DNA from: an uncultured Devosia sp.
GTDB lineage: Bacteria; Pseudomonadota; Alphaproteobacteria; Rhizobiales; Devosiaceae
Direction: 5' to 3'
DNA length: 64,000 nucleotides
NCBI RefSeq assembly: GCF_963517015.1
Contig: NZ_CAUQDV010000001.1
Coordinates: 2,734,001 to 2,798,000, forward strand
Shown here piece by piece: positions 60,539 through 64,000 of the stretch. Below the pieces are notes generated by a model. It was not told the origin of the DNA. It searched no databases and worked only from the letters and a program-made list of their open reading frames with translations. Made by a program: the position numbers and the translations under genes. Each line of letters starts with the position of its first letter. Position 1 is the stretch's first letter.

Positions 60539-62503
60539 TCAAACCTGCGGCTTGCGCTTGGGCTTGTGGTCCTTGCTGGCGGGCTTGGCCTTTTTGGCGG
60601 GCGGCGCGCCATCGGCTGCCTTGCCGGCCCATTTGGGCTTGCCCTTGTCCTTGCTGACGGGCGCCTTGGTCACCTTGGGGGGACGTGGCTTGTCGAAGTC
60701 GGGCTTGGCGACGCGTGTTTCTTCGCCGGCAGGATTCCAGCCGCCAGTGGACGGGGCCTCGAAATCGTCGGGTCGCATACCGCCCGAGCCGTAGCGGGCC
60801 TTGCGGTCGGCGCGTTCGGGGCGCGGCGCATTGGGGTCGTAGCGCTCGATCGGGCCAGGCGGACGGCGCTGGCTCGGGGGCGGACCGGAGCGGCGTTCGC
60901 CGGGACCGTCGACAGGCATGATGCTGACGCCGCGTTCGCCCGAGCCGTTCTTTTCCACCGACCGGGTGAAGGCATCGGCCTTGTCGGCGGCGACTTCGAA
61001 GATGGATTCGGTGTCGAAGATGCGGATGGAGCCGATGGCGGTCTTGGTGACATTGCCGGCCTTGCAGAGCATGGGCAGCAGCCAACGCGGCTCGGCCTTG
61101 TGCTTGCGGCCGACGGTGACCTTGAACCAGGTGCCGCCTTCGAAACGCTCGCGGGTGCGAGGATCCTTGTCGCCCGGCTTGTCCGGCATCATGGTGGCGC
61201 TGACATCTTCGGGCGCCGGCCGTGCCGCAAGCTGTTGGCGCAGATAGGCGGCGGCGATGGCTTCGGCGGAATGGCGCTCGATGAGCTGCGCGACGAATTC
61301 GGCCTCTGTCTCGGCGACGGGCTGGGTCAGCATGTCGTTGGAGAGGATGCTTTCGCGATAGCGGGCTTCGATTTCCTCGGCCGACGGCGGCGCCATCATC
61401 GAGACGTCGAGCTTTGCCGTCTTGAGCACGCGCTGCGCCACATTGCGGCGATGCATCGGCGAGATGATGACGCAGGTGCCCTTGCGACCCGCACGACCGG
61501 TGCGGCCCGAGCGATGCAGCAGCGTGTCGGGATTGGTCGGCAGGTCGGCGTGAATGACGAGGTCGAGATTGGGCAGATCGATGCCGCGGGCGGCGACGTC
61601 GGTGGCGACGCAGATACGGGCACGGCCATCGCGCATGGACTGCAGCGCATTGGTGCGTTCGGCCTGCGACAGCTCACCCGAGAGGGTCACGACGTCGAAG
61701 CCGCGATTGTGCAGGCGCGAGGAGAGGTGCTTCACGCCTTCGCGGGTCGAGGCGAAGACGATGGTATTGACCGCCTCGAAGTAGAGCAGCGTGTTGATGA
61801 TGGCGTTTTCACGCTCGGCGGCGGGAACCAGCATCAGCTTGTAGTCGATGTCGGCATGCTGCTCGTTGGCGCTGGTGGCGGCAACGCGCAGGGCATCGCG
61901 CTGAAAAGTCTTGGCCAGCTGGGCAATCGGCTTGGGCACGGTCGCCGAGAACAGCAATGTGCGGCGATCTTCGGGTGCGGCGTCGAGGATGAATTCAAGG
62001 TCCTCGCGGAAGCCGAGGTCGAGCATTTCGTCGGCTTCGTCGAGCACGACGGCGCGCAGGGCCGACATATCCAGCGCCCCACGGGTGATGTGGTCGCGGA
62101 GGCGTCCGGGCGTGCCGACGACGATGTGGGCACCGCGTTCAAGGGTGCGGCGCTCGGTGCGCGCATCCATGCCGCCGACGCAGGAGGCGGACTTCGCGCC
62201 GGTCTCGGCATAGAGCCAATCGAGTTCGCGCTGCACCTGGAGGGCGAGTTCGCGGGTTGGCGCGATCACCAGCGCCATGGGAGCGCCGAGCGTGCTGAAG
62301 CGTTCGTCTTCGCCCAGCAGGGTCGGCGCGATGGCCATGCCAAAGGCAACGGTTTTGCCGGAGCCGGTCTGGGCGGAGACCAGCAGGTCGCGATCGGATG
62401 TCTCGTCTTCGATGATGGCGGCTTGGACGGGGGTGAGGGATTCATAGCCCTTGGCGGCAAGCGCACGGGCGATAGGGGGCAGGATCGTTTCAGGCAGGGA
62501 CAT
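60539..62503 (-). CDS. DEAD-box RNA helicase
   Basis: An ATP-dependent RNA helicase of 654 residues. Walker A SAQTGSGKT is at 43-51, motif II DEADEML near 160, HRSGRTGRAGRKG the C-terminal helicase motif. A DbpA/CsdA-type RNA-binding domain follows (VTVGRKHKAEPRWLLPMLCK). The tail, ~90 residues, is Lys/Pro/Arg-rich and disordered. ATG 62503 gives the standard N-terminus; the upstream frame to 62623 does not. Likely role in ribosome assembly or cold adaptation. Confidence 0.93.
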   Translation of the reverse strand: MSLPETILPPIARALAAKGYESLTPVQAAIIEDETSDRDLLVSAQTGSGKTVAFGMAIAPTLLGEDERFSTLGAPMALVIAPTRELALQVQRELDWLYAETGAKSASCVGGMDARTERRTLERGAHIVVGTPGRLRDHITRGALDMSALRAVVLDEADEMLDLGFREDLEFILDAAPEDRRTLLFSATVPKPIAQLAKTFQRDALRVAATSANEQHADIDYKLMLVPAAERENAIINTLLYFEAVNTIVFASTREGVKHLSSRLHNRGFDVVTLSGELSQAERTNALQSMRDGRARICVATDVAARGIDLPNLDLVIHADLPTNPDTLLHRSGRTGRAGRKGTCVIISPMHRRNVAQRVLKTAKLDVSMMAPPSAEEIEARYRESILSNDMLTQPVAETEAEFVAQLIERHSAEAIAAAYLRQQLAARPAPEDVSATMMPDKPGDKDPRTRERFEGGTWFKVTVGRKHKAEPRWLLPMLCKAGNVTKTAIGSIRIFDTESIFEVAADKADAFTRSVEKNGSGERGVSIMPVDGPGERRSGPPPSQRRPPGPIERYDPNAPRPERADRKARYGSGGMRPDDFEAPSTGGWNPAGEETRVAKPDFDKPRPPKVTKAPVSKDKGKPKWAGKAADGAPPAKKAKPASKDHKPKRKPQV

Positions 62504-62644
62504 TTCTGGCTTTCTGGGGACGCCGACCAATCGTTTGGCGTCATGACCGCAGCAGCAGGAAGGCTGGCTTTGCGGAAGGAACAGGAACCCTGCATTGGCA
62601 GGGCGATGCACGGGTGGGACCACCCTAGCACAGATAAAGCAAAA

Positions 62645-62663
62645 GGCCGCCCAGCGGGCGGCC
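62645..62663 (-). terminator. Terminator after the tautomerase gene
   Basis: GGCCGCCC-AGC-GGGCGGCC stem followed on the minus strand by TTTTGCTTT. It lies 27 bases past the tautomerase stop and separates the ndk unit from the helicase gene. Confidence 0.9.
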
Positions 62664-62689
62664 CTTCGAATTCGAAGGTCAGGCGCGGA

Positions 62690-62893
62690 TCAGGAGCCGG
62701 ATGGCTTGCGCTGTTCTGCGACAGACTTGCCGCGAACACCCCAGTTTTCCAGCGGCACATCCTCAATGACGATATGGGTCATCTCGGGGTTCTTGCCGAG
62801 AACCTTGACCATCACGTCCGTAATGCCGGCGATGACCTCGGACTTTTGCTCCGGGGTGGCACCTTCGAGAATGCGGACGCTGATGAAAGGCAT
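62690..62893 (-). CDS. 4-oxalocrotonate tautomerase-family protein
   Basis: A 67-residue tautomerase. It begins MPFISVRILEGATPEQKSEV, so Pro is the N-terminal residue after Met removal and serves as catalytic base. The middle carries DVMVKVLGKNPEMTHIVIED. It starts one base after the ndk stop, so it is co-transcribed. Physiological substrate unknown. Confidence 0.9.
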   Translation of the reverse strand: MPFISVRILEGATPEQKSEVIAGITDVMVKVLGKNPEMTHIVIEDVPLENWGVRGKSVAEQRKPSGS

Positions 62894-62894
62894 A

Positions 62895-63317
62895 TTAGCC
62901 AACGAGCTCTTCGTCGGAGAAGAAATACTTGATTTCTTCGGCAGCGGTTTCGGGAGCGTCCGAACCGTGGACCGAGTTTTCGCCGATCGAAAGGGCGAAT
63001 TCCTTGCGGATGGTGCCTTCGGCAGCGTTTTCGGGGTTGGTTGCGCCCATGACTTCACGGTTCTTGAGGATGGCGCCTTCGCCTTCCAGGACCTGAACCA
63101 CGACGGGCGAAGCGATCATCTGCTCGACCAGTTCACCAAAGAAGGGGCGTTCCTTGTGGACCGCGTAGAAGCCTTCGGCTTGGGCGCGGGTCATGTGGAT
63201 CTTCTTCAGCGCGATCGGACGGAGCCCGGCTTCCTCGAACTTGGCGACGATCTTGCCGATGAGGTTGCGACGGACGGCATCGGGCTTGATGATGGAGAAG
63301 GTGCGTTCGAGCGCCAT
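62895..63317 (-). CDS. ndk: Nucleoside diphosphate kinase
   Basis: Balances NTP pools through a phospho-His intermediate; 140 residues. The active-site His117 lies in NSVHGSDAPE, and RTFSIIKPDAVRRNLIG starts the family fold. It is coupled to the tautomerase gene. Confidence 0.96.
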   Translation of the reverse strand: MALERTFSIIKPDAVRRNLIGKIVAKFEEAGLRPIALKKIHMTRAQAEGFYAVHKERPFFGELVEQMIASPVVVQVLEGEGAILKNREVMGATNPENAAEGTIRKEFALSIGENSVHGSDAPETAAEEIKYFFSDEELVG

Positions 63318-63386
63318 GGGATCGATCCTTGATAGGGTCTGTTGGAAAGGTGGGGCCTTGTAGCGGCGAAGTTTGACGGGCGCAAG

Positions 63387-63413
63387 ACGGAGCGGCGCAT
63401 GGCCGCTCCGTTT
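63387..63413 (-). terminator. Terminator after the beta-helix gene
   Basis: ACGGAGCGG and CCGCTCCGT form a 9-bp stem with a 7-base loop. It lies 22-48 bases beyond the beta-helix stop and upstream of ndk. Confidence 0.7.
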
Positions 63414-63434
63414 GGTGAATGTCCGAGCAAAGGC

Positions 63435-64000
63435 TCAGTAAGGATCAGCGTGGCTGCAGTCCGATGGGGAACTGACAGTAGAGCCATTGACGCTGAGGAC
63501 ATTACCGGCCGCCTGAGTCAGACCCGAGCTGCTCCAGCCCGCTGTATTGGTGGTGCAACCCGCCGGCACATTGGAAGCCGAGATGTTGCCGTGGATATTC
63601 TCGATCGGTCCGTCGAAATACATGGCGCCGCGGCCTGCCCTGTCGACCGAGAAGGTGTCGAGCTGGATATCGCTGACAGGACCACCGCCCCAATCCGACC
63701 CGTAAAGATGCAGGCCGAAGAAGCCGACGTCGCTGATGCGGATGTCGCTGAAGCGGATATTGCTGCTGGGGTTCATGAAAATACCCGAGCGGTCCGAGCC
63801 GACGATATCGAGGTTGGAAATCGTCATGTCGCTGGTGAGATCGCCTTCGAGGTTCGACGCATAGGCAAACATCAGGCCGTTGATACCACCCTTGAGGGAG
63901 GAATTGGTCAAGGTCAGGTGCTGCGTGTTCATCAGCACCATGAGATCCATCGACCGGTCGAGCGCGAGGTTGTCGATGTGAACTTGATTGAGGGCGACGT
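63435..64000 (-). CDS. Right-handed beta-helix protein, C-terminal part (cut by window edge)
   Basis: The last ~188 residues of a larger protein that is open to the right edge. Repeating coil-like units, such as NSSLKGGINGLMFAYASN, MTISNLDIVGSDRSGIFM, IRFSDIRISDVGFFGLHLYG and PIENIHGNISASNVPAG, form a parallel beta-helix of the pectate lyase/PbH1 type. Two Cys near the C-terminus (PAGCTTN, SDCSH) may form a disulfide, which suggests export. Catalytic residues are not visible here. Confidence 0.75.
   Translation of the reverse strand, partial: VALNQVHIDNLALDRSMDLMVLMNTQHLTLTNSSLKGGINGLMFAYASNLEGDLTSDMTISNLDIVGSDRSGIFMNPSSNIRFSDIRISDVGFFGLHLYGSDWGGGPVSDIQLDTFSVDRAGRGAMYFDGPIENIHGNISASNVPAGCTTNTAGWSSSGLTQAAGNVLSVNGSTVSSPSDCSHADPY

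Noticed and set aside
60443..62932. An 829-residue plus-strand frame opposite the DEAD-box helicase
   Set aside because: Same shadow effect; composition is dominated by Gly/Ala/Arg/Asp and the helicase motifs on the minus strand are complete.

Overview
The window looks like chromosomal DNA of an alphaproteobacterium of the order Hyphomicrobiales, most likely Devosia or a close relative. The evidence is high-GC coding with strong third-position GC bias, the gene order rsh-pyrE-acpS-lepB-rnc-era-recO, an alphaproteobacterial porin, a C-P lyase cluster, and dispersed palindromic repeats of the rhizobial type. The genus is an inference from gene content; no rRNA is present.

Layout. 1-7.7 kb: housekeeping operon on the minus strand (rpoZ; then rsh, pyrE, acpS, lepB, rnc, era, recO, mostly joined by ATGA overlaps) and a divergent NYN-domain gene. 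7.9-11.5 kb: dapA-smpB and a divergent soluble lytic transglycosylase, followed by an alpha/beta-hydrolase that lacks its nucleophile serine. 12.5-17.1 kb: an envelope cluster made of a TM-anchored helix-hairpin-helix protein, a 37-residue membrane peptide and a large OmpA-family protein, then a major porin. 17.5-22.4 kb: an SDR gene and an amino-sugar recycling locus (GntR regulator, SIS isomerase, nagA, divergent murQ) with two matched operator-like direct repeats. 22.4-24.3 kb: a gene-poor stretch with a YCII gene and an AHSA1/SRPBCC gene. 24.3-29.1 kb: an ABC importer operon ending in a glycerophosphodiesterase. 29.3-34.5 kb: inositol monophosphatase, treZ, murB, an acidic protein of unknown function and a secreted alpha/beta-hydrolase.

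34.9-47.0 kb is a complete phosphonate uptake and C-P lyase locus: phnGHIJKL plus a hexapeptide acetyltransferase, phnCDEE behind a three-repeat Pho box, divergent phnF, and phnMN. Two copies of a 7-6-7 palindrome, one at phnG/phnF and one before phnM, look like PhnF operators. PhnJ keeps Gly32 and Cys241/244/266/272, so the enzyme should be active.

47.3-64 kb holds a type V autotransporter, tRNA-Ser(GCU), a Nu-class-like GST, a TauE/SafE permease convergent with a molybdopterin oxidoreductase, a Gdx/SugE exporter behind a clear guanidine-II (mini-ykkC) riboswitch, a YqiJ-flotillin pair, a glycosyltransferase, a DEAD-box helicase, ndk with a 4-OT tautomerase, and the end of a beta-helix protein cut by the window edge.

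Three families of palindromic intergenic repeats are present. One has three copies, at about 0.4, 7.7 and 39.3 kb. No IS element, prophage or CRISPR array was seen.
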